Of a stretch of DNA of 64,000 nucleotides, positions 11,956-25,150 are shown in pieces; within the stretch, counting starts at the first letter, position 1, and the number at the start of each line of letters is the position of its first letter. The DNA comes from Auanema rhodensis. Its lineage: Eukaryota; Nematoda; Chromadorea; Rhabditida; Rhabditidae. The DNA lies in assembly GCA_964057225.1 (NCBI GenBank), contig OZ059898.1, forward strand, positions 7,998,001-8,062,000, given 5' to 3'. The notes beneath the pieces are model-generated. The model was not told the origin of the DNA and made no database searches. It saw nothing but the letters and a program-made list of their open reading frames with translations. The position numbers and the translations under genes are program-made.

Positions 11956-14900
11956 TTATATCAGCTGCTGCCAGATATTATCAGAACTACGGATGGAACA
12001 ACAGCCATGAAGACATTGAACATACGTCCGTCTGTCATAGTCTGCTTCAGATGTATTTCTCATTCATTTGGCCCTTGCACGACGAACAACGACGTCAGAT
12101 CTGACCGCCGGTAGTGAATAATCAGAAGACGACAAGTTTTTTTCGAGGACATGTCTTAGCTGATGGGATCATGACATCTGAAGTAGCAGAATTCTTTTAA
12201 CCATCTGATGGAAAGAACTTTATGAAAGAATATTCAATAGAAAGAAACATATAGATCTGTACAAGAATTCACTTTTTTTCTTATAAAATAAATTAAAAGC
12301 TATGAATGAAAAGAGTTTTATGAAATAAATATATATTTCAATTTAATTTTCTCTAAATGATATTATATAATATAAGAAAAAACAAAACAAAGCAAAATTT
12401 ACTGAAATTGATAAAAATCTACGATGATGCTTGAAGAAAAGTGGAAGATGATTAGATAGAGGTGATTGTTTATATAGCTCTTCATAGGTCCTTTTCTTTG
12501 CCATACACAACTTTTCAAAACGTTTGACCCTTTAAATGAATGTTTTTTTCATTACTTAAGCTATTACATCTGATGCTTTTAAAACTTTTAGATTGTTCAT
12601 CTCAAGTGTCAATGAAAACTCCAAAAATCAAACTTGTTGACTGTTCATGCCTTATCGAAAAAATATTTTTTAAGTGTCGACATACTCGTGTATGAAACAC
12701 AAATAATTGAGAAGTTATATACTTTGACGTCAAAGAAAGTTGCGCTATTTTGTTATCATTTCACGTATATACGTGAAAATCAAATTGAAAATGTTTCATT
12801 TATATTTGAATTGTAGTATAAAACGGTTGAATTATTATAAATAAGAAATAATATTATAAGAATTTCATATAAAACATTAATTTTTGTTATTAAAATGTTG
12901 GATTTAATGAATAAACTAATCAGATGAATTAGAATAACTAGATGAATATGAATGTATATATGTTTAGCATAGGAAATATATAATATAAATATAAAATATA
13001 TGATTGTCTTCTATTCAAAGTCAATATCCATATTTAGTCATTTCACTCTGCAGCCTTAATAGTCGGCAAAATCATAGGACGATACTAAAACGGCTGAGCA
13101 AGCGGACACGATATGCGAATAGAACAGATCTAATGGTAGAGTCGCAAAAGAGAGGAAGTTGTGTTCACAGGTTGTATTATGACTGTAAGACTAATAATCG
13201 GCGAGTCTACACAGTACGAGAGAAGGAAAGGTGAGGAGGGGGAAGAAGAAATAACATTCTAAGAGTTCGTTGTATTCAAATGTGCTTCTACATCATCATC
13301 ATCATCGCCATCACACTATGTGTACATGAAGCTTTCAATGAACATTCTAAGTGATCAATAAACAAATTAACTAATCAATCGATAACGCAGTCGACCATAT
13401 TGTTCACATGATAGCAAGGTAGATATGAAATTAAAAAATAACAGAAAAGGTTTTTTTGCAGATGTTGTATAACAAGATAAGATGAAGCTGTTCACGAACA
13501 GAGAAAGAAGCCGACAGCAAATACAAAACCAAGACTCATATACGCACACACATATACACACACACATGTACACTTCTATACTACTACCACATCAGCAATA
13601 TGTCCATCGTAAACTAATGTTACCATTTAATACTTGTCTTTTGTTACTTTTTCACAATTCTTGTTCGTTCGTTTCCGAATGTTTTTTTCTGAGGTCGTCC
13701 GTAGTGGCGACGATGCTTAAGATGGTTATAAATCATCTTCCTCATTTTCTATTTACAGATAAATGCTTCTGATTGTTTCGTTAATGATGAGAAAAGAATT
13801 TGAGGTGATTAGAACAGTTGTCAGTTCTATGTTGATCAAAATGAAATGAGATCATGTATTGAAAGAGTTGTCAAAACGATTATCATCTTTTCTTCAGTAT
13901 TAACATTGAGAGAAAAGGAAATCAAGTCATCGAGAAAACAAAAAACGCTACTAATTAACAGATATTTTACGATTTTTCAGATTGTTTCATGTTTCAATAT
14001 AAATACATTAATAACATAAAACAATAACAGATTAATGGATTGAATAGATACATTTAGAAAATAACAAGAAAAAGAAAAGGATGATCATTATCCAGATTTT
14101 GCAAATGTTTGATCCACTCGAGAAATTGTGTGAGAAATGAAATAAAAAGAAACAACCCGAAACACTGAGTGAAGTACACAACGTTTGCATTAAATCTATA
14201 GTTAAGCTGGATTAACGAACGAACATGATATCAAGATGTTGTCTAGAAAGGTTTTTCTGAGGTTTACGATGTGTGGTGGATCTCGATCTCGTTCTCTTCT
14301 CTCATTCTCCCTTTCTCTCCCTGGGCCTCAATGCGTATTGACATTTCACATGGCCGTTATTCAGAATTGCGTTTGTAATTCAAACAAATGATAAATCGAT
14401 GCTTAGTTCTCCTGTAACTAAACAGGGAAATCACTAGGCAGTTGAAGAACTCATAAAAATGTTTTAAAGATTAAAATTAGTTGGCGTAAGATTGGCAATA
14501 CTATTACGTAAATGTGAGAAAGAACTGACTGGAAGGCGTTCATTCCCATCCATTTGTGCGATACACACACTTGGCTATTGCCTGTTCAATGGAATTTGAA
14601 GGACAAAACAGACAGGCCTATCAACTGATAAGGTTCTGATGTGACACTTACCATCAGCTGCAGTTTTGAAATAATATTTTAATAAAAAGAGGGGAAGGAT
14701 CGTTGAAATATGGGAAACAATCTTTTAGTTACATTATTGTATAAATCCTGCGAATTTCAGCTGAAATCAGAACTTTGATGTGAACCAAGGCAGATGCCAA
14801 TAGTATGTTGATATAACAAATTATGCTTAGCAATGAGAAGTGTAGGATAAGCAAATGATGTCAAAGAGATCAGAACATAATTATGAATCATTGTAATATA

Positions 14901-15399
14901 AGAAGGAGAAGAAACACAACAAGTGTTAAAAGTCAACATTCATCCATATATCCTTTCGACTGTTATCCTATCAACAGACGTAAACTACTACTCATCATAT
15001 AACGAAACAAGTGAGATATAAAAAAAAACTTTTTTTCTTTATAAAAAAGAAAAATGGCCAGAATAATATTCACAGAGAAGTATGAAAAAAGATAATATCT
15101 TATAGAAACTAACGTTATGTATCAAAGAAAAAACAACAACAACAGTAAACAAAAAATAACATTATGGACATCGAAGAATATAACTTAGAATTGTTGTCCT
15201 TATTTAGTTTTTTTTTATAATATGCAAAATAAACATCAAACATTGTATAGATTAAGACAACAATGTTGTGTGTTATGTAAAATACATAATTAAAAAAATA
15301 AAGCCCATGATACAAGAAATAATGAATATATGTATAGATCCTACAAAAATTTGACCCAAGTATATGACAGATCGCCGAAGGAACATGAAAAAGGAAGTT
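11956..15399. other. Intergenic region, 3.4 kb, no supported gene
   Basis: This is A+T-rich with two G+C-richer patches (about 13,000-13,240 and 14,160-14,640). Short open frames are present but lack splice partners or recognisable products. Two perfect palindromes lie at 12722-12735 (around TGACGTCA) and 12759-12778. Confidence 0.5.
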
Positions 15400-15818
15400 T
15401 CATCCACCACTCAAAGGCGGAATAACAGCAACTTCGCTAGATGGGGTCAGATGTACCTCATCATCACAATCCGCATACCTAAAACCTCATTCTGAAGAAG
15501 ACCACCCGAAAAAATACAAAAAAAAACCTTTGGTCGACAGCTAATATGCACGATGGTTCTATGGGAGACAAAGCAGGGAAAAGCTGTAATAAAGAATGTT
15601 CAAAATTCTGATGAAAATATAAGATAAAACCTCGTTAAAGAGAAGAGATTTCAATTCAGTGTACCTAATGACATTACTCAAAACTACCTTAAATACTTTG
15701 ATTTGAAATAAATCGTATGTGTTTTTTATACTTTTTTCTCTTCACATTCAACTAATTCCCTGGCTTTTCCAAAGAATAGTATTCGGACCTCGACATCTGA
15801 CGAAGCTACCGATACCAT
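15400..15818 (-). CDS. MOCS2A: Molybdopterin synthase small subunit (MoaD/MOCS2A type)
   Basis: Four short exons join in phase: 15732-15818, 15631-15687, 15528-15583 and 15400-15478, giving 92 aa. The protein starts MVSVASSDVEVRILFFGKA, the usual first beta strand of the ubiquitin-fold MoaD family. It continues through FPALSPIEPSCILAVDQ and ends DEVHLTPSSEVAVIPPLSGG. The extreme C-terminal Gly-Gly is where MoaD proteins are adenylated and thiocarboxylated to donate sulfur to precursor Z during molybdenum cofactor synthesis; human MOCS2A (88 aa) ends similarly. It follows HIRA on the same strand, its start codon 232 nt beyond the HIRA stop, so a two-gene operon is possible, with a TTAATAG acceptor-like site just upstream. 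Each exon is too short to stand out as an open frame, so it is easily missed. Confidence 0.93.
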
Positions 15819-16050
15819 TCTTACCCTATTAACGAAATATTCTTAATATTTTTAGATTTGAAAGAAAGAAGTAAAACTAGATACATACAAATCAAGATAG
15901 TCTAATATAGTATTGCATGATAGTTTATTAAAATAGGAGAGATATACAGAGATCAGAAAAAATAAATAATCAAAATATGCCAAAATGTATTGTACACGTC
16001 TTATATCATCGGGGTTCTATGTTCACCGGTTTCGAGAGAGGAAACTGTGT

Positions 16051-19000
16051 TTATATTATCGTATTTCGCTTTGCGGTAACCAAGGATGACAGAATTGGAT
16101 CCGTTTTCACAATATCTTCTAAATCTTGACGAAGAGCATGTTTTTGTAAACCGCAAATGATTCCATTTCCGTCAAATTTCAAAAGTAATTCTTTTAATTT
16201 AATCGTTGATTCTGAAGAAAGTGAATATTAATTTTAATTACTCTTATCATAGCAAACATACTATCTCTGATAAGTTGTTGAGCGTATGTCATTAAAAGCC
16301 TTCTATAGTCATTAGCACATCCTGTGATCTGGGCAGATATTAACCATGTTTCCAATTGACTTTCAGTAACACTGGTGCGTACAGAAGAAGGAACCTTAAG
16401 CGTGGGAACCATTCTGAAAACACAAAGTATATTTTTTAGGAATTTTTCGCTTTTACCTTTTCCGTTTTTTGAGAATTTTTCCTAATTGGCCGTCACCTAT
16501 CTCACTGACATCAATAGAATCACACAACCGTAATACAGATGATGACGAGTCAACAAGATGCCAGCATTGCATATCCGTAGAAAAAGTAAAAAGATTTCCG
16601 GTGGAAAACCCAATGATAGGCATTCCAAGAGGTGATAAAGAAATTGAAGTTAAAGTGGCATCTGAGATAAAGTTTATCTTGATCACGAATGTAATTATTG
16701 AGAAACAACCTTTCGATACACAATCTGATATTGGTTGTCGAGATAAGAGAGCCTTGCATTTCTCAACATCCCTAAAACAAAAAATAGCAAGTTACCAGTT
16801 ATCCAAAAATAACTACCAAGAACTGAATCTTCCTGTCTGTGTCAAAGCAAACATCTTATTTCCGTTCAACCCTACCCGCACGGGAACAGAGTCAAGTTGA
16901 AGACAACTTTGCAATCTTCCACTGGAGCTGGCATATACGCGAACTGTTCGATCAAAACACCCAACAACAGTCCATAATCTGAAGTAAATCATTGAGATAT
17001 GAAAAACAATAACTACGAACCTATTAGCCGCAGTGATTATAACGGGAGGACCAACAAAAGCTGACCAAATAGGCTCCCGTTTTTTAGTATAAGTTAGTTT
17101 ACTTGTAGTAGAATTACCACATACCCATTCATTTTGTACATCAACTACATCCCCTATCAACTGAAAAATAGTGTTTTAAATTTTTTTCGAATACTATATT
17201 ATAATTGTACCCCAATCACAGTTTCAGTTAAAGAAGCTTTTTGCTCGGGAATGTCTAACACAGTATTGGCGTCAGATACAGCAATATGTGTGCTATCAAC
17301 AGGTCGCAAGGAGGGTTTCTGAATTAATAGAACCTCCAGCAGTTCAAGGTGACATCACAAACCTTGAAATCTGCCATCATCATTTGTTCTGTTGTAACTT
17401 TCGGAGGTTCAGCAGTTCCAGCCGCACCCGATTCTCCACCTTCGGACATCGCTTCATCATCATCACTACTGTCCTCAGCGCTGGAATCATCAGTAGTCAA
17501 TTCTACCCGTGTTTTTTTCGCTGGTGGAGAACTTCTCCTGAAAAATACAAGAAATAAACAAATTTTCTGAAATTAAACTTCAATTGTGGATTAGCGACCG
17601 CAGCAGTAGGAATAACCACTTTTCTATAAAAAATAATAATAGTATAGTGCGATAATGAATAAACAAACGTTGAATTAACAGATGGAGTTGCTGAAGAAAT
17701 AGTCGTTGTGGCGGGTGTAGAACTGGTAGCTATGGAACTGGTAGCTGTAGAAGGAGCTTCATCATCGACTGTGGAGGCTAAGAAAATCGGCTGAATACGG
17801 CGTTTTCCTTCATTTGTTCTTGTCTTCAAATATTTAAATTATTATTTTCTTATATTAAAACCCAAACCTCGACTTGTTCTTTCCGTTTTTCTAATAATTC
17901 TTCTGTTTTCTTTTTATGAGCTGTGTCAATTTTATCCAAAAATGTTGTCTTACTGACAAGAGTATCATTTTCTGTATTTGCCTCCTCAGCCTTAACAAAG
18001 AAAATTAGTTCAACAAAAATGATATGAAAAATACCTTCCGCTTTGCAACAAGTTGTTCAGCTGTATCAATAAATGTACTATTCATTTTCCCTGGGGTACT
18101 AGTAACAGCATCGTTTTGTTCACAGAACTGAGGAGGTTTAGATTTATACAGTAATTCACATTCAGTTCCCTATAAAAGAAATGTTGTCTAAGTAGTTTGA
18201 TAAATATATACCATATGCTCAATACTTGCTATCTCTCCCAATTCTTTTGCATCAAATGTAATGTATTTTACAGACCCATCCTAAACAATAGATTATTAAA
18301 AAAATAAGCAAAAATCATGCCTACTTGAGAGCAAACTACTAAATCTAAGCCCTTCCATGAAATATCCATAATGGAATGTTTGAAAACACGAGTAATAACT
18401 ATCACAGGTCTTTTGACCAAAGGAAATACCCATACAGAAAGTGATTTATCACGAGAGCCTACCGCAAGCAGAGAAACCTTGAATTTAATTATACTCCAAA
18501 AATACTTTTTCCGAAATTTTACCTGCATTTTTTTACCTGAATAGTCCACATAGTGTAATAGACGTTTCGAAACTTTTACAACAGTAACAGCCTTAACAAA
18601 TATTGGAATGAAATTTTCACGAACATTATAAGAACCTTTCTATGGCCAACAAAATCCATGGAGAAATCCCAATCCTTCCGTCGTATAATTTGACACACAG
18701 GACCCTGCAAAAAAAATGGTGAAATGCAGAACAATTCCATGATTAACTTGATTGTTCATGCCGCATGGAGCAAAGAGAAATTGACCATCAGCTGCCCATC
18801 CTAACCTGCTGAACATAGTTGTTTGCCCGCTCTGTAAAATAATTTTTAATTAAGCAGATCTGACGAGAACTGAACCTCAGCAAACGGCTCCGATATGGTT
18901 TTTTCACATTGCCAATTATCAGTTTTCCAACATTTAACAGTCTATAATCATATTTTATATTCCAATATTAATATGTAAAAATACTTTATCCGCAGATTGT

Positions 19001-19833
19001 GTTGCTATATATTTTCCGATAGGATCAAAACTTAATCCTTTTACTGGTGCAACATGTCCGTCTCTTTTACTGTCTAGGACAATAATTTTTTCTGAAAATT
19101 GAAATTATGTACAATACGAGAGTGAGATCATACCAGGTAAACGCTTGGCGTTCCACACGATGACCGTATTATCCATCGAGCCTGAGGCAAGAAATCGGCC
19201 ATCATCAGACCATTCTACTGTTAAAACCTAAAAAAAGAAATTTAATCTATTGTCTAAAATTCACTAACTTCCATAGTATGGTTATGCATATTATGAACAA
19301 TCCTATACTTTTCGACAGCTACTACTTCCTTGCTGCCTATTGTTCCTGAAGATTTCACTCGACCACCTAAAAAATATAAATAAATTAATGTTTGTAGCAT
19401 TACCCAACCATATTCATAGACCGTAACAACTTTGTCATCAGAAGCTGCAGCCAAAAGAGTTCCATCGACATTCCATCGAACACAATTAACTCCCGCTTGA
19501 TGCTGGATACGAGCCAAAACTTTAGGAACATCGGAATTACGATGCGCTTCTTCATTTAAAATAGGTAAGCTATTCCATACTATGATCAAGCCATTGCCTC
19601 CAACCTAAAAGGTGAAGATTACAGCAAAAGTTCAAATAATATTTGTATACATCGCCCTGGCCACATGTTACCAACTTATCTGCACATGGATGCACATCCA
19701 GAGAATAAATAGCTCCTCCTGTAACAAAAGCCCAATATTAAATGTGTTCTTATTCCTATTTTTATTGTGTTGGATTGTTATGCATGCAAAAACTACCGTC
19801 GTGGTTTACCCATGGCGGGATAATAAGCTTCAT
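16051..19833 (-). CDS. HIRA: HIRA histone H3.3 chaperone subunit
   Basis: HIRA deposits histone H3.3 independently of replication, with ASF1 as partner. The start exon 19797-19833 encodes MKLIIPPWVNHD, the conserved HIRA N-terminus. Exon 2 (19651-19718) and exon 3 (from 19604) give GLIIVWNSLPILN and VNCVRWNVDGTLLAAASDDK, closely matching WD repeats 1-2 of HIRA. Further WD repeats follow (SMDNTVIVWN, GKYIATQSADKTVKCW, SLLAVGSRDKSLSVWVFPL, SIMDISWKGLDLVVCS). A basic segment around 17.8 kb (RTNEGKRRIQPIFLA) matches the B domain that binds ASF1. The C-terminal HIRA domain runs to LVTAKRNTII and the stop at 16051. Introns are mostly 42-50 nt. The gene is divergent from MRPS34, and all hallmark domains are intact. 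I fixed only the first four exon junctions and the last exon exactly; interior boundaries are approximate. Confidence 0.95.
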
Positions 19834-20126
19834 GTCGATTCTTCTTAATTTCTAAATTGGATCTATTGTTTAACAGGCTTCTGTAAATACTTTACTTGAA
19901 TACAACAAAACTTTATAATATATAAACAACAGTAAGAAGCACTTACAACGGATTTTTGAAAGAATTTATAAGAAGTGAACGATATATTGCGTACATATTT
20001 TTTTTTCTGTTAATTTGGAAAAAGGTATTCAGCTTTCTTGATTGTTTCTAAATTCGTAAAGTAAACTTTTTATTTATAATTTTCAATTAAATTAAAATTA
20101 TGCATATAATAATATTGTTGTAGATT
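19834..20126. promoter_or_regulatory. Shared divergent promoter region of HIRA and MRPS34
   Basis: Only 293 bp separate the two start codons, so both promoters must lie here or overlap. The sequence is A+T-rich. A TTGTTGTAG acceptor-like site sits 3 nt before the MRPS34 ATG, suggesting a trans-spliced leader. Confidence 0.6.
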
Positions 20127-21384
20127 ATGTCGGGAGCTATCCGATTTATTGGTAATTACGATATAGCTAATGAAGGAAAGTATTTGTGGGAAGTTCTATG
20201 CCAACTCAGAAAAGTATGTTTTCCATGTTGTATAATTTGTATATTTTCTTATTAGTTTGGTGTTGGAAGAATTGTCACAAAAAATGAATGGGCAAGAAAG
20301 TGGCCAGAGCAATCTTCCTATATGAAGATAGTCAGAGTATGTTATTATTTTAATATATTTTTCTTTAAATCATAGCCTAGGTTCAACCGGCTATGGATAG
20401 ATGGCAGTTTGGAGGAAAAGTATGGGCTGAGTGGGTTTATCGAGGCCAAAATTTAGGAATATACGAATTTTCAAAAGATTTAAACAGAAGTGATTGGAGA
20501 TTGATTCACAAGTAGGTTCTATTAAAGTTTACAATACTATTTTCTAATAACCGACATTTTTATTGTTTACTTTGTGTGCATTCTCAATCATTTATAATTT
20601 TTACAAAGCATGTTATATTAAAAGCAAGATAGCAGAGCGATAGTAATAAAGGATACGGTTCAAGTTTTTCCAACAGCGCAAAATATAAGTCATGTAGATG
20701 CAAATTGCCCTTTTTAAAACAATACAGATCTCTGTTTAATGTTTTAAGACATTTAAAATATTGCGATATTACTAATTCCTTATTTTTAATTGAATTAATT
20801 AGAAACCTGGTTTGCTTGAATCATTGCTTGACTTTTTCATGTATTTAATTTTAAAATTATTCATCTTTTCAGACATGAGGAGGAATCATTCTCAACATGT
20901 AAGTCACCCATGAAAGCAATTGAATTTCCCGATTCTTTTCCAATTCCGCCCCTTCAAGTGAGTTTTGAATTCGAAGTTAATCGTAATTTTTTTTTGTAAA
21001 GGTGCATTTTATGAAAAAAAATGCAGTAAGAAACAACGAAGATGAATCTAAAGTGCCAGTACGAACATCATTAAATCTGTGTGTAGATCCTGAACTTGAA
21101 ATGATTAAGAAATTCCTAGTTCAGGTAAGAATAATTAATTTTTTTTTGTTTAGTGTTTATTTAGAAACCTGTTACGAATCCTGGGTCATCAATTTATGAC
21201 GAAGCAAACAAAGATGCCCTTCTTGATATTTATGGAAAAGAATTGCCTGCCAAGGTGGAAGTTTAATTTTCACAATATTTACATTTTTTTATTGTAGGTG
21301 GAGGCTTGGAATGTTGGCCCAGCAAAGTTCACTCCCAGGTTTTCAAATGTTGATATGAAAGTTCAAGAACAAAGCAGCTCTTAA
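20127..21384 (+). CDS. MRPS34: Small mitochondrial ribosomal subunit protein mS34 (MRPS34)
   Basis: Seven exons join in phase: 20127-20213, 20256-20336, 20381-20511, 20873-20957, 21002-21124, 21165-21254 and 21298-21384, giving 227 aa. The conserved core of MRPS34 is clear: LWEVLCQLRKFGVGRIVTK, then MDRWQFGGKVWAEWVYRG, then SDWRLIHKHEEESF, and IPPLQVHF. The family is a metazoan mitoribosome protein of about 215-220 aa in the small subunit, near the mitoribosomal RNA 3' minor domain. No long N-terminal presequence is visible, which is common for this protein. One intron (20512-20872) is larger than the rest. The gene is divergent from HIRA. Confidence 0.93.
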
Positions 21385-23466
21385 ATGTTGATTTCTATAT
21401 TTATTTCTTATATGTTGAAGTTCTATATCCTTGATCTTTTCAAAATAGAATTGTGCTAGAATAGAAAAGTAATAGTTTGTTAATAGGTTATAATATTGTT
21501 GTTTGTTTTTTGTTTTGAAGATGAATCTTCAGATAAACGCTCTTTCAGTTTCTAACATATTCGTTGTCTCATATTCCACTGACCTCCTATTCGTATATCT
21601 GCGTTCTAGATCATTGTCGCGGAAACTTCTACAACTAGTTGCATGTTGAAAGTATCTTTCAGCCTTCTTTTCGTATTTTGCTCCTTTTCTGCTATTTCTT
21701 TCATAATTCTATACAGTTGCGTTGGTTCCGTAGCAATTAGATTGAACCTTACAGGTTTGCAAAGACTGGTTAACCGGTTTTCAGTCCCATTCATGGTTTC
21801 CTCGTATTCCTTTATATTCAATGGATATCCTCTCGATCCTCTTTTACTATCAAGTCATTCTATTCACTCCTCTTTCTCGGCGTTATTTTCTAACTACCCC
21901 ATCGTGGCTTGTCAATCCCCTCGTTCAGATTGATTATAACTGGTAACGGATATATGAATGTACAACTAGATTTTCAATTGTGTAACAACTGACCTTTTCG
22001 ATTTACTCCAACTACTTTCATGCTTAAGAACATTATCTTCAAAACTGTTAATATATTCTAAAGTTTAACTAGTCAACTCAACATAGCTTAATCTGGAATT
22101 GTATGATAGTTTAAGACATCTAGATTTCAAGACAATTGATAGTCTTGTAATGTCTCATGTCTTACATGTATTGTTAATATAGATTGTGGAGACGTTCACA
22201 CTACTCCCCCACTGTCATCTCCTCTTCTTCTGGATGACCTTGTGGACAGAGCGTACTTGTAGAATTCTCCAGGCCTTTAGACCCTAAATAACCAAATAAC
22301 GCCATCATTTTTCTGCATTTTTACCACTGAACTATAAATTCAGACCACTGTTCACTTGTGGTCAGCTTGCTAGCTTAAACGATTCAATTACTTCCAGTTC
22401 AATTCGTGTTTCTTTGTTACCCATCATGCTATCTTCTACTGCCCATCCGATGTCTTTTTTCTGCAGCATACTGTTTCACGTTGCATGTTCTGTATGCATG
22501 TTTGGCTTGCAGATACAATATCGTTGCTTTCATCGATATGCTTTTGATCTTGCTATACTTTCATAGATCGTTGTCGTTTATAGCTCTTTCTTAGATTGTT
22601 CGTGATCTTTGTTCAAAATCTCATATCGTCTGTCTACCTGAGCTCTGATTTCCCTTCTTCGAGATACACCTACCTGTGTATCGGATCTTAGATCTCATAA
22701 TCATATCTGATAGAAAAAAAAAGATAGAAATGAGACATACGAGACAGATCTTTATTTTTTCGCAACATTTTCCTGTATCATCAGTAGATTTTTTAAGTGA
22801 GTTGTATAATTAAATTTTCCTTCCTCGTCTAGTTACGAGCATATTTGTCCCTTCCAACAATATAAATGGTCGTTTTCCCACATGTTCAGACCATCTATCG
22901 TAACTCAGAATCTTGGGTCAATCTTCCTAAAATCTCTGATCTATTGTCTAGTATTTTAAAATCTAATAAACATCGGTCCAAACGAAAACTTTCTTAGATA
23001 CTTTTAGTGAGAATACTTTCGATATATCTATTTTTTCAATTCAAGAATTTAAAACAGATATGCAACTTTTCTACAGCTCTTTATCGGTGGCAACCAGTTC
23101 CAGCTGTTCTTAGAAAGCGTGATCGTTCTTCCGACAACTCCTGGTAGATCATACATTTTTTTTGATTTGATGCGATGATATCTGTGTTTGAAGTTAGCAG
23201 ATATCCTTTATGCATTAGGACGAGTTATATAACAATTGGATCGCTGACGCCACATAATTCTAAATCATGAGACAACCATTCATATAGTAATCGTCATTAA
23301 AATTGTTTTCGAACTAACTTTCTAGTACACTTAACGAATTATTCTATTGATTTACTTCTTGGTCTCATTAACTTTGTCGTTCTTCCGTTTATACTGATCG
23401 TTTAAAAAGAAAATACAACAATGATCATTCCCATTTTCACAATAGTCAGTTTCAGGAGATTGAACG
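21385..23466. other. Intergenic region, 2.1 kb, no supported gene
   Basis: This stretch is slightly less A+T-rich than other spacers, with pyrimidine-rich blocks on the + strand. The longest frames (71 aa on - at 21606-21821, 96 aa on + at 21643-21933) overlap each other, lack splice partners and resemble no family I know. It may hold the MRPS34 3' UTR, a noncoding RNA or a decayed element. Confidence 0.45.
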
Positions 23467-25150
23467 ATGACTCTCACCTGTTGCGCATCACCAGCTTCCA
23501 AGCTAGAAAAAGAAGCTGTTCGAGAATTGAGAGAGAAGTAAGCTTTTTGAATATGACTAGACTTATTATACAACTTTTACAGACTCAATGATGTTATGAG
23601 AAATGGAATACCAGAAGATTTGAATACTGATCTCAACCTTCTTAGATGGATTCGCGGCAATCAGGGAGATATTGAAAAAATTGCCGAGGTAAAATATTTA
23701 ATAGAAGCTCATAAAACTATTTAGTTTTTCTTTAAATACTAAACCCTTTTGACTTTATTAAATACTACAGTATCTTTCTAGATTTTTCCTAACTATGTTG
23801 CCTCTCGAGAAGCCATCGGTTTTACAGGAAAAAATCTACCAGAAAGGTTAGTATCTGATAATTATATTCTTTAAAACTGAAAATTGATTTCTTATATATA
23901 TTAAGATATTTTGAAATGCCACACATCAAGCCATTTCTAAAGTATATAGCGTCATCTCGTTTATCAGATTCTCAGTGGTCGGAAGAGCATAATGCTTTCT
24001 TATTTGTTGAGCGAGCTTGGTCTCAACCCCGTGAAGTATTTTTAGGAATTTTGATTTTATATTTATCTTTTTATTATTTTAGTTCATTAAAACATTCAAA
24101 GTCTCGGATTATCAAATTCATTGTTTTGGATATTCAGAGTTTCTTCTCCAATTAATTTTAGAGTAAGTCCATATTTTACAACTTTTTTTTAAATAACATA
24201 TAAAAATAGACGTGAAAAGAAACAATCTCCTGAAAAGGGCCCAGTTCAGTTTATCGTTCTTTTCGATTTAGCTACAGTTAACATAACGGATTATGTTAAT
24301 CCTATGAGTGGATACATGAAGATGTGGCAACTACGATCAGATTTATGGCAAGATTGGTAAGTTCTAAGATTGATACAAAAAGTTTTTAGTTCAAAAAAAA
24401 ATATTTATTTGCCTGTTCAGGTATCCTGAAATGGTTCAGCGTATCTTTTTGGTTAACCCACCTAGACTAATCAGTGTATTGTGGAAAATAGCCCGAGTAT
24501 TCCTTTCAGAACACAATTTGAAACGTATAGAAATTGTGTCTGAACAAAAAGAATTTCTGAAGCATTTGCCCAAATGGTTCATTCCTAAAGAATACGGAGG
24601 CTTGTTAATGTACTCTAATACCCAGACCAATGTTCTGTTTTAGGAGATTTCATTGCGAAAAGACAATTTGCTGATGAATCAGGTGTCAGTATTCGTCAGA
24701 AAATTACATCAGCTGATTTCTATGTACCTTACCAACATTATAAAGCTCATGGAGTTGAAAGACCTAAGCCAAATAAGAAGGTTCTCAGATGTTATTAGAG
24801 TTCCTATATCAACTTGCTCATTTTAGGATATCAGTCCTGGTGAAGCTTTCATTTTACCAATAACTGTTCCAGAAGGAAAGAGTCTTTTATGGGATTTCAC
24901 AGTTAGTGGAGAAGTCGAATTCTTCATCTATCGTAATAAGGTTTTATATTTATTAGTTGACTGATTTTCAATGATTACCTTATTACAGAATGAAGATGAT
25001 ATGGTGTTCCCACGATTACGTTTAATCACCTCTAAATTAAACGAGGAAGGATCCTTGGATAATCTCCCAGATGCAGAATATTCTATTTTTTTTACTAACA
25101 AAAGTGGATATTTCACAGTGAAACTTGAATATTGCATTGTGGTTTCCTAA
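23467..25150 (+). CDS. CRAL-TRIO (SEC14) plus GOLD domain lipid-binding protein
   Basis: Ten exons from 23467-23537 to 24989-25150 give 396 aa. Order of domains: an N-terminal helical CRAL-TRIO-N segment (LLRWIRGNQGDIEKI), the SEC14 lipid-binding fold (VQFIVLFDLATVNI, then WYPEMVQRIFLVNPPRLISV and LPKWFIPKEYGG), and a C-terminal beta-sandwich GOLD domain (PITVPEGKSLLWDFTVSG to TVKLEYCIVVS). This is the SEC14L2/supernatant-protein-factor architecture; C. elegans CGR-1 and CTG-1/2 are of this type and similar in length. A role in lipid transfer or Ras-pathway modulation is family-based inference. The intron at 24600-24643 begins GC rather than GT, and only this choice restores YGG followed by DF in frame. 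Confidence 0.93.
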
